NCBI RefSeq assembly: GCF_000384035.1
Contig: NZ_KB913024.1
Span: forward strand, 1,914,870-1,978,869
From: Actinopolyspora mortivallis DSM 44261
GTDB taxonomy: Bacteria > Actinomycetota > Actinomycetes > Mycobacteriales > Pseudonocardiaceae
Length of the DNA: 64,000 nt
Direction of reading: 5' to 3'
The number at the start of each line of letters is the position of its first letter. The first letter of the stretch is position 1. Below are positions 53,584 through 62,384 of the stretch, in pieces. A program made the translations under genes and the position numbers. Below the pieces are notes generated by a model, which was not told where the DNA came from, made no database searches, and worked only from the letters and a program-made list of their open reading frames with translations.

Positions 53584-56487
53584 ATGAGCACGACGGCCAG
53601 AACCGCCGCGTGGAAACCCGAGTTCGCCGAGCCACTGCGCGACTCCCTCACCGGCCAGGCCCGGTTCGACCCGGGAACACGCGCACTGTATGCCACCGAC
53701 GCCTCGAACTACCGGCGGGTGCCCCAGGGAGTGGTCTTCCCCCGCGACGAGAACGACGTGGCGGCCACCCTCGACGTCGCCCGGCAGTACGGTCTGCCGG
53801 TCACCTCCCGGGGGGCGGGAACGAGCGTGGCCGGCAACGCCATGGGCGAAGGGCTGGTGCTGGACTTCTCCCGCCACATGAACCACATCGAGTGGCTGGA
53901 TCCGCACCGGCGGCTGGCACGTGTCCAGCCGGGGGTCGTGCTGGACACGGTGCGGAACGCGGCCGAGCCGCACGGGCTGACCTTCGGTCCGGACCCCTCC
54001 ACCCACAGCCGGTGCACCCTCGGAGGGATGATCGGCAACAACTCGTGCGGAACGCACTCGGTGACCTGGGGCAAAACGGTCGACAACGTGCGCGAGCTGG
54101 ACGTGCTGCTCTCCGACGGCACCCGGTTGACGCTGGGACCGACAGAGCAGGCACGGTGGGACGCGCTGCGTTGTCGGGGGGACCGGACCGGGCGCCTCTA
54201 CCGGGGGCTGCACGAGCTGGTCACCGAGTACGGCCCCGACATCCGGGAGGTCTTTCCCGGTCCGCGGCGTCGCGTCTCCGGCTACAACCTCGACCAGCTG
54301 CTGCCCGAACACGGATCAGACCTCGCCCGGGCCCTGGTCGGCTCCGAGGGAAGCTGTGCCACGGTGCTGTCGGCCACGGTGGAACTGGTGCCCTCCCCCG
54401 CCTGCCGGGCGATGGTGGTGCTCGGATTCACCGACGGCTACGCCGCCGCCGACCTGGTTCCCCGCATCCGGGACCATCCCGTGCTGGCCGTGGAGGGACT
54501 GACCGCCGAACTGGTCGAGGTCGTCCGGGAACGCAACCCGGCCTCGCCCGCGCTGCCGCTGCTTCCCCGGGGACGCAGCTGGCTGCTGGTCGAGACCGGC
54601 GGGGACGACGCCGGGACCGCCCTGCGACGGGCCCGGACGCTGGCCGAGGAGTTCTCCGACCGGGCCGAGTGCGTCGTCCGCACCGATCCCCACGAGACGG
54701 CCGCGCTGTGGCGGATCCGGGAGGAGGGATCCGGCTACTCGACACGCATGACCGACGGTTCCCAGCGCTGGTCCGGCTGGGAGGACGCCGCGGTTCCCCC
54801 GGAGAACCTCGGGGCCTATCTGCGCGAGTTCGACGCGCTGCTGGGTGAGTTCGGCTACCGGGGGGCCAGCTACGGACACTACGGAGAAGGCTGTATCCAC
54901 GTGCGCATCGACTTCGATCTCGGTTCGCGCTCGGGTGCCGCCGACTACCGCGCCTTCCTCGAAGCCGCCGCCGACCTCGTGGCCGCCCACGGTGGTTCCC
55001 TCTCCGGGGAACACGGGGACGGCCAGGCCCGTTCGGAGCTGTTGCCCCGCATGTACCCGGCGCGGATCCTGCAAGCCTTCGAGAAGTTCAAGAACACCTT
55101 CGACCCGGAGGGGCTGCACAACCCCGGCGTGATCACCTCACCCCGGCCGCTGGACCGGGACCTGCGGGTGCTGGTCGCCCCGCCGCGTGTGCCGAGCGCC
55201 ACCGAGCTGGCCCTGTCCGCCGACGACGGCGACCTCGCCTCGGCCACCCGCCGGTGCGTCGGGGTGGGCAAGTGCCTCAACGCCTCCGGCGGAGTGATGT
55301 GTCCGAGCTACCGGGCCACCGGCGAGGAGAAGCACTCCACCCGGGGACGGGCGCACCTGCTGTTCGAGATGCTGGCCGGACGGACCGTGGGCGGAGGTTG
55401 GCGTTCCGAGCAGACGCGGCAGGCGCTGGATCTGTGCCTGTCCTGCAAGGGCTGCAAGACCGACTGCCCGGTGGGCGTGGACATGGCCGCCTACAAGGCC
55501 GAGTTCCTGTACCGGCACTATCGTCGCCGCCCGCGCCCGGCCGCCCACTACTCGATGGGGTTCCTCCCTCTGTGGTTGGCGCTGGCCCGTCCCGTGCCGG
55601 GATTGTTCAACGGGCTGGCCCGGGGCCGGGCCGCCCCGCTGCTGAAACGTCTCGGTGGGATCGCCCCCGAACGCGAGCTGCCCACGCTGGCCCGACACAG
55701 CCTGCTCGAAGCCCGCCCGAACCCACCCGCGCCCGACACGGCCGCCGAACGGGTCGTGCTGTTCCCGGACACCTTCACCAACCAGTTCGAACCGCACATC
55801 GGTCTGGACGCGATCGCGGTACTGGAAACGCTGGGGCAGCGTGTGCTGCTTCCCGACTCGACGGTGTGTTGCGGACTGACCTGGTACTCCACCGGCCAGC
55901 TCGGAACCGCCCGAAGGGTGCTGCGCCGCACCGCCCGACATCTCGCCCCCCTGGTGCGGGACGACACCCCGCTGCTCGGTCTGGAGCCCAGCTGCACCGC
56001 CTTCCTGCGTGGGGACGCGCTGGAACTGGTCCCCCACGACCCCCACGTCCGTGCCCTGGCAACGGCGACCCGCACGTTCGCCGAACACCTCTCCCCCCGC
56101 TGGGAGCACTCCCCGCGGCAGGCGGGTCCCTCGGAGGAGGCTCTGGTTCAGGTGCACTGCCACCAGTACGCCGAGCTCGGTTTCACCGCCGACCGGGAAC
56201 TGCTGGAGGCGGCGGGACTGCGTGCCCACGTGCTCGACGCGGGATGCTGCGGGCTGGCCGGCGACTTCGGTTTCGAACGCGGTCACTACGAGGTGTCCAT
56301 GGCCTGCGCCGAGCACGCCCTGTTGCCCGCGGTCCGCTCAGCTCCCGACGGCTCCAGGGTCGTCGCCGACGGATTCAGCTGCCGCACGCAACTGCGGCAC
56401 TCCGACGTGGCCGCACGACCTGTTCACCTGGCCAGTGTGCTCGCCGACGCCCTGGGGGTGGGAGGTTCCGGTCGGAAGACGCGGTGA
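53584..56487 (+). CDS. FAD and Fe-S D-2-hydroxyacid dehydrogenase (YdiJ / GlcD-GlpC type)
   Basis: A 967-residue two-part enzyme. The N-terminal half is a PCMH FAD domain (TSRGAGTSVAGNAMGEG, STHSRCTLGGMIGNNSCG) with an FAD-oxidase C domain (YGHYGEGCIHVRIDFD, GEHGDGQAR). The C-terminal half has two ferredoxin-like cysteine sets (CVGVGKC ... GGVMCPSY; CLSCKGCKTDCPVGVD) and CCG motifs (TVCCGLTWYS, DAGCCGLAGDFG). It resembles E. coli YdiJ, a D-2-hydroxyglutarate dehydrogenase. ATG 53584 follows GGAG. It is inserted, on the opposite strand, into the otherwise mycobacterium-like gene order. Confidence 0.88.
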   Translation: MSTTARTAAWKPEFAEPLRDSLTGQARFDPGTRALYATDASNYRRVPQGVVFPRDENDVAATLDVARQYGLPVTSRGAGTSVAGNAMGEGLVLDFSRHMNHIEWLDPHRRLARVQPGVVLDTVRNAAEPHGLTFGPDPSTHSRCTLGGMIGNNSCGTHSVTWGKTVDNVRELDVLLSDGTRLTLGPTEQARWDALRCRGDRTGRLYRGLHELVTEYGPDIREVFPGPRRRVSGYNLDQLLPEHGSDLARALVGSEGSCATVLSATVELVPSPACRAMVVLGFTDGYAAADLVPRIRDHPVLAVEGLTAELVEVVRERNPASPALPLLPRGRSWLLVETGGDDAGTALRRARTLAEEFSDRAECVVRTDPHETAALWRIREEGSGYSTRMTDGSQRWSGWEDAAVPPENLGAYLREFDALLGEFGYRGASYGHYGEGCIHVRIDFDLGSRSGAADYRAFLEAAADLVAAHGGSLSGEHGDGQARSELLPRMYPARILQAFEKFKNTFDPEGLHNPGVITSPRPLDRDLRVLVAPPRVPSATELALSADDGDLASATRRCVGVGKCLNASGGVMCPSYRATGEEKHSTRGRAHLLFEMLAGRTVGGGWRSEQTRQALDLCLSCKGCKTDCPVGVDMAAYKAEFLYRHYRRRPRPAAHYSMGFLPLWLALARPVPGLFNGLARGRAAPLLKRLGGIAPERELPTLARHSLLEARPNPPAPDTAAERVVLFPDTFTNQFEPHIGLDAIAVLETLGQRVLLPDSTVCCGLTWYSTGQLGTARRVLRRTARHLAPLVRDDTPLLGLEPSCTAFLRGDALELVPHDPHVRALATATRTFAEHLSPRWEHSPRQAGPSEEALVQVHCHQYAELGFTADRELLEAAGLRAHVLDAGCCGLAGDFGFERGHYEVSMACAEHALLPAVRSAPDGSRVVADGFSCRTQLRHSDVAARPVHLASVLADALGVGGSGRKTR

Positions 56488-56522
56488 CCGTGATGCTCGA
56501 CCGTCGTGCCCGGAAGGCTCGC

Positions 56523-57242
56523 TCAGAAGCCGTTCTCCGCCGGTTCTCCCGCAGCGACGTGCAACACTCCGGGCAGTACGGACAACTCGTCGGTCAACAT
56601 CGTCACGTCGCGCTTGCCACGCAGCCGCAACGCCACCACGGCGGTGCGTTGGCTGGTGTCGTCGCTGTCCTCCCGCTCCACCCGCAGGTCCAACACGGCC
56701 CATCCCATGCTGGTGCACAGGGTCAGCGCGTTCCGCAGCACACCGTACCCGTCCAGGTATCCGACCCGCACGAGCCGCGGTTCCCGCATCGCCCGACGCA
56801 GTCGGGTGACCAGGTGCTGGTAGCCCACCACCACCAGGAAGTGCGCCAGGGTGGTGGCCGCCGCCAACAGCAGCAGCCCGCTTCCGCAGGCCATGCCCAC
56901 GGCGGCGACCACCCACACGGTCGCCGCGGTGGTCAGCCCCCGCACCGCGTCCCGGCGCACGAAGATCAGTCCGCCGCCGATGAACCCGATTCCCGACACG
57001 ATCTGGGCGGCCACCCTGGACGGACCGAGCTGCACGTGGGGCCAGCTCAGCGTGTCGAGAAAACCGTACTTCGACACGAGCATGAACAAGGCCGCTCCCA
57101 CGCCGACCAGCGTGTGGGTGCGCAGTCCCGCGCTTTTGGCCCTGACCTCGCGCTCCAGACCGATCAGGCTGGACAGCAGCAACGCCGTCCCCAGTTCGAC
57201 GAGCAGCGGCAGCTCGCCGAGACCGGTGATCGAGGAGGTCAT
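56523..57242 (-). CDS. MgtC/SapB-family membrane protein
   Basis: A 239-residue protein with a membrane part of four or five helices (LLVELGTALLLSSLIGLERE, HTLVGVGAALFMLVSKYG, GIGFIGGGLIFVRRD) and a C-terminal ACT-like cytoplasmic domain of about 90 residues. MgtC proteins are linked to low-Mg2+ growth and intracellular survival. It is convergent with the dehydrogenase gene (35 bp). No Mg-responsive leader is evident. Confidence 0.88.
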   Translation of the reverse strand: MTSSITGLGELPLLVELGTALLLSSLIGLEREVRAKSAGLRTHTLVGVGAALFMLVSKYGFLDTLSWPHVQLGPSRVAAQIVSGIGFIGGGLIFVRRDAVRGLTTAATVWVVAAVGMACGSGLLLLAAATTLAHFLVVVGYQHLVTRLRRAMREPRLVRVGYLDGYGVLRNALTLCTSMGWAVLDLRVEREDSDDTSQRTAVVALRLRGKRDVTMLTDELSVLPGVLHVAAGEPAENGF

Positions 57243-57322
57243 CCACCGACGCTACCGCGAACGGTCCGTGCTCGCGGAACGAACGGCCTCGCCCCCACGG
57301 CGTCGTGAGGCATCGGCTCGCC

Positions 57323-58303
57323 TCAGGGCAGTCGCCGTCCCAGCAGCAACGCCGTGCCCGCGGCGAGGATCGTCACCAGGGTTCCGAGCACGAACCACGG
57401 TCTGCTCGCGTCGTCCCGCTCGATCTCGTAGCCGATCTGCTCCTGCAGGGTGTCGTAGACCTGTCGCAGCTGTTCGGCGCTGGCGGCCTTGTAGAAGTCT
57501 CCCCCGGACAGGTCCGCGATCCGCCGCATGGCCGCGTCGTCGACCTCGACCCGTTGGCGTTGCCCCTGGATCTCGATACTTCCGTGTTCGGTGCCGAAGG
57601 AGATCGTCGAGATGGGAACCCCGGCTTTCTTCGCCGCTTCGGCCTGGGTGTAGGCCCCCCTCGGGGCGTCCAGTTCCCGGGGGATCGTCTGCCCCCCGTC
57701 GGCCATCAGCACGATCCGCGCGGGAGGTGGCCCCTGGGCACCTCCGATCATCCTTCCGAAGGAGTCGATCGCCGACAGGGCCGCCTTGATGCCGTCTCCG
57801 GTGGCGGTGGCCTCGGAAAGCTGGAGACTGTCGATGGCCTGCTTGACGCTGGCCCGGTCCGTGGTGGGCATGACCATCACCGTGGCCGTGCCGGCGAAGG
57901 AGACCAGCCCCAGGTTGATGCCGTCGGGCAGCTTGTCCGCGAACTCCTTGGCCGCCTGTTTGGCCGCGCGCAGCCTGCTCGGCGAGACGTCCCGCGCCTT
58001 CATCGACAGCGAGACGTCCATCGTCAACAGCACCGTTGCCCGGTTCCGGGGAATGCGCTGTTCGGCCGTGGGACCGGCCAGTCCCACGGTGAGCAGCACC
58101 AGCGCCACCCCCAGCAGCGCCATCGGAACGTGCTTGGGCCACCCCTGCCGCTTGGGGGCCACCCGTTCGAGCAACGCCAGGTTGCTGAAGCGCATCGTCT
58201 CGTGCCTGTTTCGGCGTTGCGCCCACAGGTACCCGCCCCCGAGGGCGGCCACCACGATCAGCAGCAGGAACCACCACGGCGCGGTGAAGCCGGTCACGCT
58301 CAT
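57323..58303 (-). CDS. VWA-domain membrane protein (BatA / Rv1481-like)
   Basis: A 326-residue protein with two N-terminal helices (WWFLLLIVVAALGGGYLW; MALLGVALVLLTVGLAG), a von Willebrand A domain with MIDAS motif TMDVSLSM and LVSFAGTATVM, and a C-terminal helix (VLGTLVTILAAGTALLLG). It is the membrane partner in MoxR-DUF58-VWA systems. ATG 58303 overlaps the stop of the DUF58 gene by 4 bp (ATGA). Confidence 0.92.
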   Translation of the reverse strand: MSVTGFTAPWWFLLLIVVAALGGGYLWAQRRNRHETMRFSNLALLERVAPKRQGWPKHVPMALLGVALVLLTVGLAGPTAEQRIPRNRATVLLTMDVSLSMKARDVSPSRLRAAKQAAKEFADKLPDGINLGLVSFAGTATVMVMPTTDRASVKQAIDSLQLSEATATGDGIKAALSAIDSFGRMIGGAQGPPPARIVLMADGGQTIPRELDAPRGAYTQAEAAKKAGVPISTISFGTEHGSIEIQGQRQRVEVDDAAMRRIADLSGGDFYKAASAEQLRQVYDTLQEQIGYEIERDDASRPWFVLGTLVTILAAGTALLLGRRLP

Positions 58304-59238
58304 GCTCCACCTCCGGACCAGCCCCGCTTGCGCGCGACGACGAAGCGCACGATGTCGGCGACCCAGTCGGAGTCGGTACGCAGCACCAGGTGCGCGGCAC
58401 CGACCCGCCGCAGTTCGGCGGCCACCCGTTCGCGGTGGGCCGAGGCGGCGGCGGCGAACTCGCGACGCAGCACCGGCGTGGTGGTCACCTCACGTTGCTT
58501 GCCGGTCTCCGGGTCACTCAACAGCACGGTGCCCACCTCGGGAAGTTCCACGTCACGGGGATCCACGATCTCCACGGCGAGCACCGAGTGCCCGGCAGCC
58601 AGCCCCCGCAGGGGACGCTGCCAGTCGATCTCACCGAGGAAGTCGGACACCACCACCGCCAACCCCCTCCGACGCGGGGGTCTGCGCAGTGCCTCCACCA
58701 GGGAGGCCAGCTTGCCTTCCGTCCCTTCGGGAGGGTGCGGGGTCCGTGCGGCGCGTCGCAGCACGGCCCGTACGTAGTCACCCCCACCTCGGGCGGGGAG
58801 TCTGGTGGTCTCCCGCCCGTCGGAGATCACGGCTCCGAGTCGGTTGCCCCCACCGGCCGTCAGGTGTCCCACGGCCGCCAGCCCGGCGACGGCCAGCTCG
58901 CGCTTGGTGCACGCCGCCGTGCCGAAGTCCAGGCTCGCGGAGAGGTCCAGGGCCACCCAGGTCTCCAACTCGCGATCGGCGATCGTCTCCCTGATGTGGG
59001 GCTCGGTGGTGCGCGCGGTGACGGCCCAGTCCATGCGACGGACGTCGTCGCCGGGCTGGTACGGCCTGGCCTCACCCGGATCGGTGCCGGGGCCGGGGAC
59101 GAGACCGAGGTGATTGCCCTGCAACAGTCCGTCCAGTCTGCCGCGCACCGTGAGTTCCAGAGAGCGCAGCGCCGCGTGCATCCTCCCCTGTTCCAGGGCC
59201 GGTGGGGCCCAGTGTGGGCGTTCGCCGGCGGTCGACAC
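58300..59238 (-). CDS. DUF58 protein of the MoxR system (Rv1480-like)
   Basis: A 312-residue protein with the DUF58 signature GEARPYQPGDDVRRMDWAVTART and a VWA-like fold (WVALDLSASLDFG; LAVVVSDFLGEIDW). It is a MoxR-associated protein of unknown biochemical role. GTG 59238 has GAGGAG upstream and lies 14 bp after the moxR stop; the long frame to 59589 inside moxR is rejected. It overlaps the VWA gene by 4 bp. Confidence 0.9.
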   Translation of the reverse strand: MSTAGERPHWAPPALEQGRMHAALRSLELTVRGRLDGLLQGNHLGLVPGPGTDPGEARPYQPGDDVRRMDWAVTARTTEPHIRETIADRELETWVALDLSASLDFGTAACTKRELAVAGLAAVGHLTAGGGNRLGAVISDGRETTRLPARGGGDYVRAVLRRAARTPHPPEGTEGKLASLVEALRRPPRRRGLAVVVSDFLGEIDWQRPLRGLAAGHSVLAVEIVDPRDVELPEVGTVLLSDPETGKQREVTTTPVLRREFAAAASAHRERVAAELRRVGAAHLVLRTDSDWVADIVRFVVARKRGWSGGGA

Positions 59239-59252
59239 GACGTATCGGCTCC

Positions 59253-60398
59253 TCACTGGTTGTTGCCGGGCGGCTGACCGTGGTGCGCGGTTCCCACCGC
59301 CGGGTTGCCCGGTTGCTGCACGGCGGCGTACTGCGTCCCCGGGGCCTGTGGCCGGGCCGAGACCTGCGGAAGGGGCACCGTCTGCAGCACCCGGGTGACC
59401 ACGTGGTCGACGGGCACGCCGTCGGCCACGGCGTCGTAGGACAGCACGATCCGGTGGCGGAACACGTCCGGGACCACGTCGACCACGTCCTGGGGGAGTA
59501 CATAGTCCCGACCGCGCAGCAGGGCCAGCGCCCGCGCGGCCCCCACGACGCCGAGGGTGGCCCGGGGAGAGGCTCCGTAGGAGACCCACCCGGCGATGTC
59601 GGAGAGGTTGTGGTCGTTGGGGGTTCTGGTGGCCACCACCAGACGCACGACGTAGTCGACGAGCGCGTGGTGGACGAACACGTTCGAGGCCACACGCTGG
59701 AGTCGGACCAGCTCGTCGGGACTGAGCACCGGTTGGGGAGCGGGGGGCCGCACTCCCATGCGGTAGACGATCTCGCGTTCCTCCTCGGCGGTGGGGTACT
59801 CGACCAGGAGTTTGAACAGGAAGCGGTCACGCTGCGCTTCCGGCAGCGGGTAGACCCCCTCGTTCTCGATCGGGTTCTGGGTGGCCAGCACCTGGAAGGG
59901 CCGGGGAGTGGGGTAGCTCGTGCCGCCCAGGGAAACGTGCTGCTCGGCCATGACCTCGAGCAGGGCGGACTGCACCTTGGCGGGAGCTCGGTTGATCTCG
60001 TCGGCGAGGACGAAGTTGGCCATCACCGGCCCCAGTTCCACGTCGAACCGTTCACTGCCCTGACGGTAGATCCTGGTTCCCAGCAGGTCGGCGGGAACCA
60101 GGTCGGGAGTGAACTGCAGCCGGGAGAAACTCCCTCCCACGACGGTGGAGAAGGTCTCGACCGCCAGGGTCTTCGCCACACCGGGGATGCCCTCCAGCAG
60201 GATGTGCCCTCCGGCCAGCAGCCCCACGAGGATGCGTTCCACGAGCCGGTCCTGTCCCACGATCACGCGCTTGACCTCGAAAACCGTGCGTTCGAGGAGC
60301 TGCGCGTCCCTGGCGGGCGTGTTGACCTGATCCGCCGAGTGGGCCGATCCGACCTCTGCCGTGTCACTGTCACTACCGCCCTGCCCCGGCTCGGTCAC
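59253..60398 (-). CDS. moxR: MoxR-family AAA+ ATPase
   Basis: A 381-residue AAA+ protein: Walker A EGIPGVAKTLAVETF, Walker B NFVLADEINRAPAKVQSALL, sensor region ATQNPIENEGVYPLPEAQ-DRF. MoxR ATPases act as chaperones, often for VWA-domain proteins encoded next to them, as here. The C terminus is a Gln/Pro-rich tail. GTG 60398 with GGAGG 6-7 bp upstream is chosen; 28 extra upstream codons have no support. Confidence 0.92.
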   Translation of the reverse strand: MTEPGQGGSDSDTAEVGSAHSADQVNTPARDAQLLERTVFEVKRVIVGQDRLVERILVGLLAGGHILLEGIPGVAKTLAVETFSTVVGGSFSRLQFTPDLVPADLLGTRIYRQGSERFDVELGPVMANFVLADEINRAPAKVQSALLEVMAEQHVSLGGTSYPTPRPFQVLATQNPIENEGVYPLPEAQRDRFLFKLLVEYPTAEEEREIVYRMGVRPPAPQPVLSPDELVRLQRVASNVFVHHALVDYVVRLVVATRTPNDHNLSDIAGWVSYGASPRATLGVVGAARALALLRGRDYVLPQDVVDVVPDVFRHRIVLSYDAVADGVPVDHVVTRVLQTVPLPQVSARPQAPGTQYAAVQQPGNPAVGTAHHGQPPGNNQ

Positions 60399-60557
60399 TG
60401 GCAACCTCCAACCGAATATCCGAACCCCTGCCGCGCGCGGATCCCCCCACAGGGTGATCATCCTTCGCGCCGATAGTGGCACGTGGGTGTACTGGTCCTG
60501 CTCCGGGGCAGCTTATCTGTTCGTCGTCGTGTTTTCCGGGAGTGACGTGTTCGGAGT

Positions 60558-60581
60558 TTATTTCATTCAATACTGAAATAA
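60558..60581. promoter_or_regulatory. AT-rich palindrome upstream of moxR
   Basis: A perfect 8-bp inverted repeat (ttatttca and tgaaataa) with an 8-bp spacer, in an unusually AT-rich patch 160 bp upstream of moxR and 90 bp after mobA. A possible operator or promoter of the moxR operon. Confidence 0.4.
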
Positions 60582-60671
60582 CAGTACTTTTAGTATAGCG
60601 AAGTCACGACAGTGTCGATGCCGTTCCGCACTTCCGCCCCGCTCACGCCCCGGAACGACCGGGAAGCCGGT

Positions 60672-61274
60672 TCACGTACCGGACGAAGAACGCCACGCCC
60701 ACACGTTCGCCCGAGCCAGATCCTCCGGGGTGTCGACGTCGGCCACCTCGGCCCACCGAGCGGGCACGGGCACCGGAGACAGCGGGGACAGCACCCTCCG
60801 CAACGCGTGTCCCTCGGGACAGCCGGGGACGGCCGCGCGCAACGCGCGGGCACGCCAGACCCCCACCAGCCACTGCCGTGCTCCGTCGTCGTCGACCAGC
60901 ACCGCACCGGCGGCGCCCGCCTCCGCACACAGACACCGCCTCAGCCTGGACAGGGTACGGTCCGTCAACCACGGGTGATCCGCGGCCAGCACCGCGACCA
61001 GCTCCACCCGCTCCGTCAGCGCCTCCAGCCCCGCTGCCAACGCGGCGACCGGGCCCGCGCCGACGGGGTGTTCGCGAGCCCAACGGACTTCTCGGGACAC
61101 CGGTCGGGACGGACCGACCACGACCACCGGATCGGCTCCGGCCACGGCGTCGAGCGTGCGGTCCAGCAACGACCGCCCGCACAGGACCAGCCCCGGTTTG
61201 TCCCTGCCCCCGAGTCTGGTGGCCCGCCCCCCGGCGAGCACGATGCCGGCGAAACCCTCCCGTGAGGCTTCCAT
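60672..61274 (-). CDS. mobA: Molybdenum cofactor guanylyltransferase
   Basis: A 200-residue nucleotidyltransferase with the GTP-binding start GIVLAGGRATRLGGRDKP, AADHPWLTDRTL and a DVDTPEDLARA end. MobA attaches GMP to Mo-molybdopterin to make the MGD cofactor needed by nitrate reductases such as those at 12406 and 62385. ATG 61274 starts the fold. It lies downstream of the sirtuin gene on the same strand, 73 bp apart. Confidence 0.87.
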   Translation of the reverse strand: MEASREGFAGIVLAGGRATRLGGRDKPGLVLCGRSLLDRTLDAVAGADPVVVVGPSRPVSREVRWAREHPVGAGPVAALAAGLEALTERVELVAVLAADHPWLTDRTLSRLRRCLCAEAGAAGAVLVDDDGARQWLVGVWRARALRAAVPGCPEGHALRRVLSPLSPVPVPARWAEVADVDTPEDLARANVWAWRSSSGT

Positions 61275-61347
61275 ACCCGTACGCTACGCGCTCCGCAGGC
61301 GGAAGGACGCGGAGGGAGAGCACGCCCGCACCCCGTCGCTGGAGCGC

Positions 61348-62175
61348 TCACCACGTGCTCGGGTCCGCCCAGGTCCGCAACGGACGCGGATTCTCCGCGG
61401 GCGGAGTGGACAGCAACTCGGGCAGCAGCTCGTCGAGGTCTCCCCGCAGCACGGCGGAGGCCCGGTCGTCGTAGGGGGTCGGTTCCGCGTTGCAGATCAC
61501 CAGCTCGGCCCCGGCCCGCACCGCCAGTTCGGCGAATCCGGCCGCCGGGTGCACGCTCAGCGAGGTTCCGGCGGCCAGGAACAACTCACAGTCCATCGCC
61601 GCCCGCTGGCCCCGCCGGACCACCTCGGGATCCAGGGACTGACCGAAGGAGACGGTGGCCGACTTGAGGATCCCCCCGCACTCCGTGCAGGGCGGGTCCT
61701 CCTCCCCCGCGGCCACCCGCTCCAGGGCGACCCGCATGCTCCCCCGCGCCGAACACGACAGGCACACCGTGCCGAACATCGACCCGTGCAGCTCCAGCAC
61801 CACGGCGGGGTCCAACCCGGCCCGCTGGTGCAGTTCGTCGATGTTCTGGGTCAGCACCGCACGCAGCCTTCCCGACTCGGCGAGGTCGACGAAGGCACGG
61901 TGGGCGGGCCCGGGGACCGCCTCCCAGGCGGGATGCTCCGCCCTGCTTCTCCAGGCCTGCCTGCGCACCTCGGGGTCGGCGACGTAGCTGTCGATGTCGC
62001 TGAGACGCTGCGCCCGCGGGTCCCGGGTCCAGAGCCCGTTCGGTCCCCGGTAGTCGGGAATTCCGGAGCCGGTGGAGACCCCCGCTCCCGTCAACGCGGT
62101 GATCCGCCGTGCGGAGGCCACCAGCTCGCGTGCCCGTCGCCACTGCTCGGCGCTGTGCTCAACCTGTTCGGTCAC
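61348..62175 (-). CDS. NAD-dependent protein deacylase (sirtuin)
   Basis: A 275-residue Sir2-family enzyme: TGAGVSTGSGIPDYRGPNGLW, TQNIDELHQRAG, the catalytic histidine in LHGSM, and a zinc site CLSC ... CTEC. It removes acyl groups from lysines using NAD. GTG 62175 is chosen because homology begins soon after; the open frame extends to 62304. It is divergent from the second nitrate-reductase-type gene. Confidence 0.92.
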   Translation of the reverse strand: MTEQVEHSAEQWRRARELVASARRITALTGAGVSTGSGIPDYRGPNGLWTRDPRAQRLSDIDSYVADPEVRRQAWRSRAEHPAWEAVPGPAHRAFVDLAESGRLRAVLTQNIDELHQRAGLDPAVVLELHGSMFGTVCLSCSARGSMRVALERVAAGEEDPPCTECGGILKSATVSFGQSLDPEVVRRGQRAAMDCELFLAAGTSLSVHPAAGFAELAVRAGAELVICNAEPTPYDDRASAVLRGDLDELLPELLSTPPAENPRPLRTWADPSTW

Positions 62176-62384
62176 GTGCCCACCGTCGCATGCCCGCTGG
62201 ACACCGGCGCCGCAGCCCCGGCGCACAGCCCGCCCGTTCCCCGTGAGTTCCACGTAACAACGTTTTTCGTCCCGGCAACGTGACGGGACGTTCCGGGGAA
62301 ACACCTCCGCCCCAGATTGTCACCACTGCCCCGGACGGGCGGAAGTCTCCGTACCGGGGCGGCTCCGAACGCGGGAGGTGGCCA

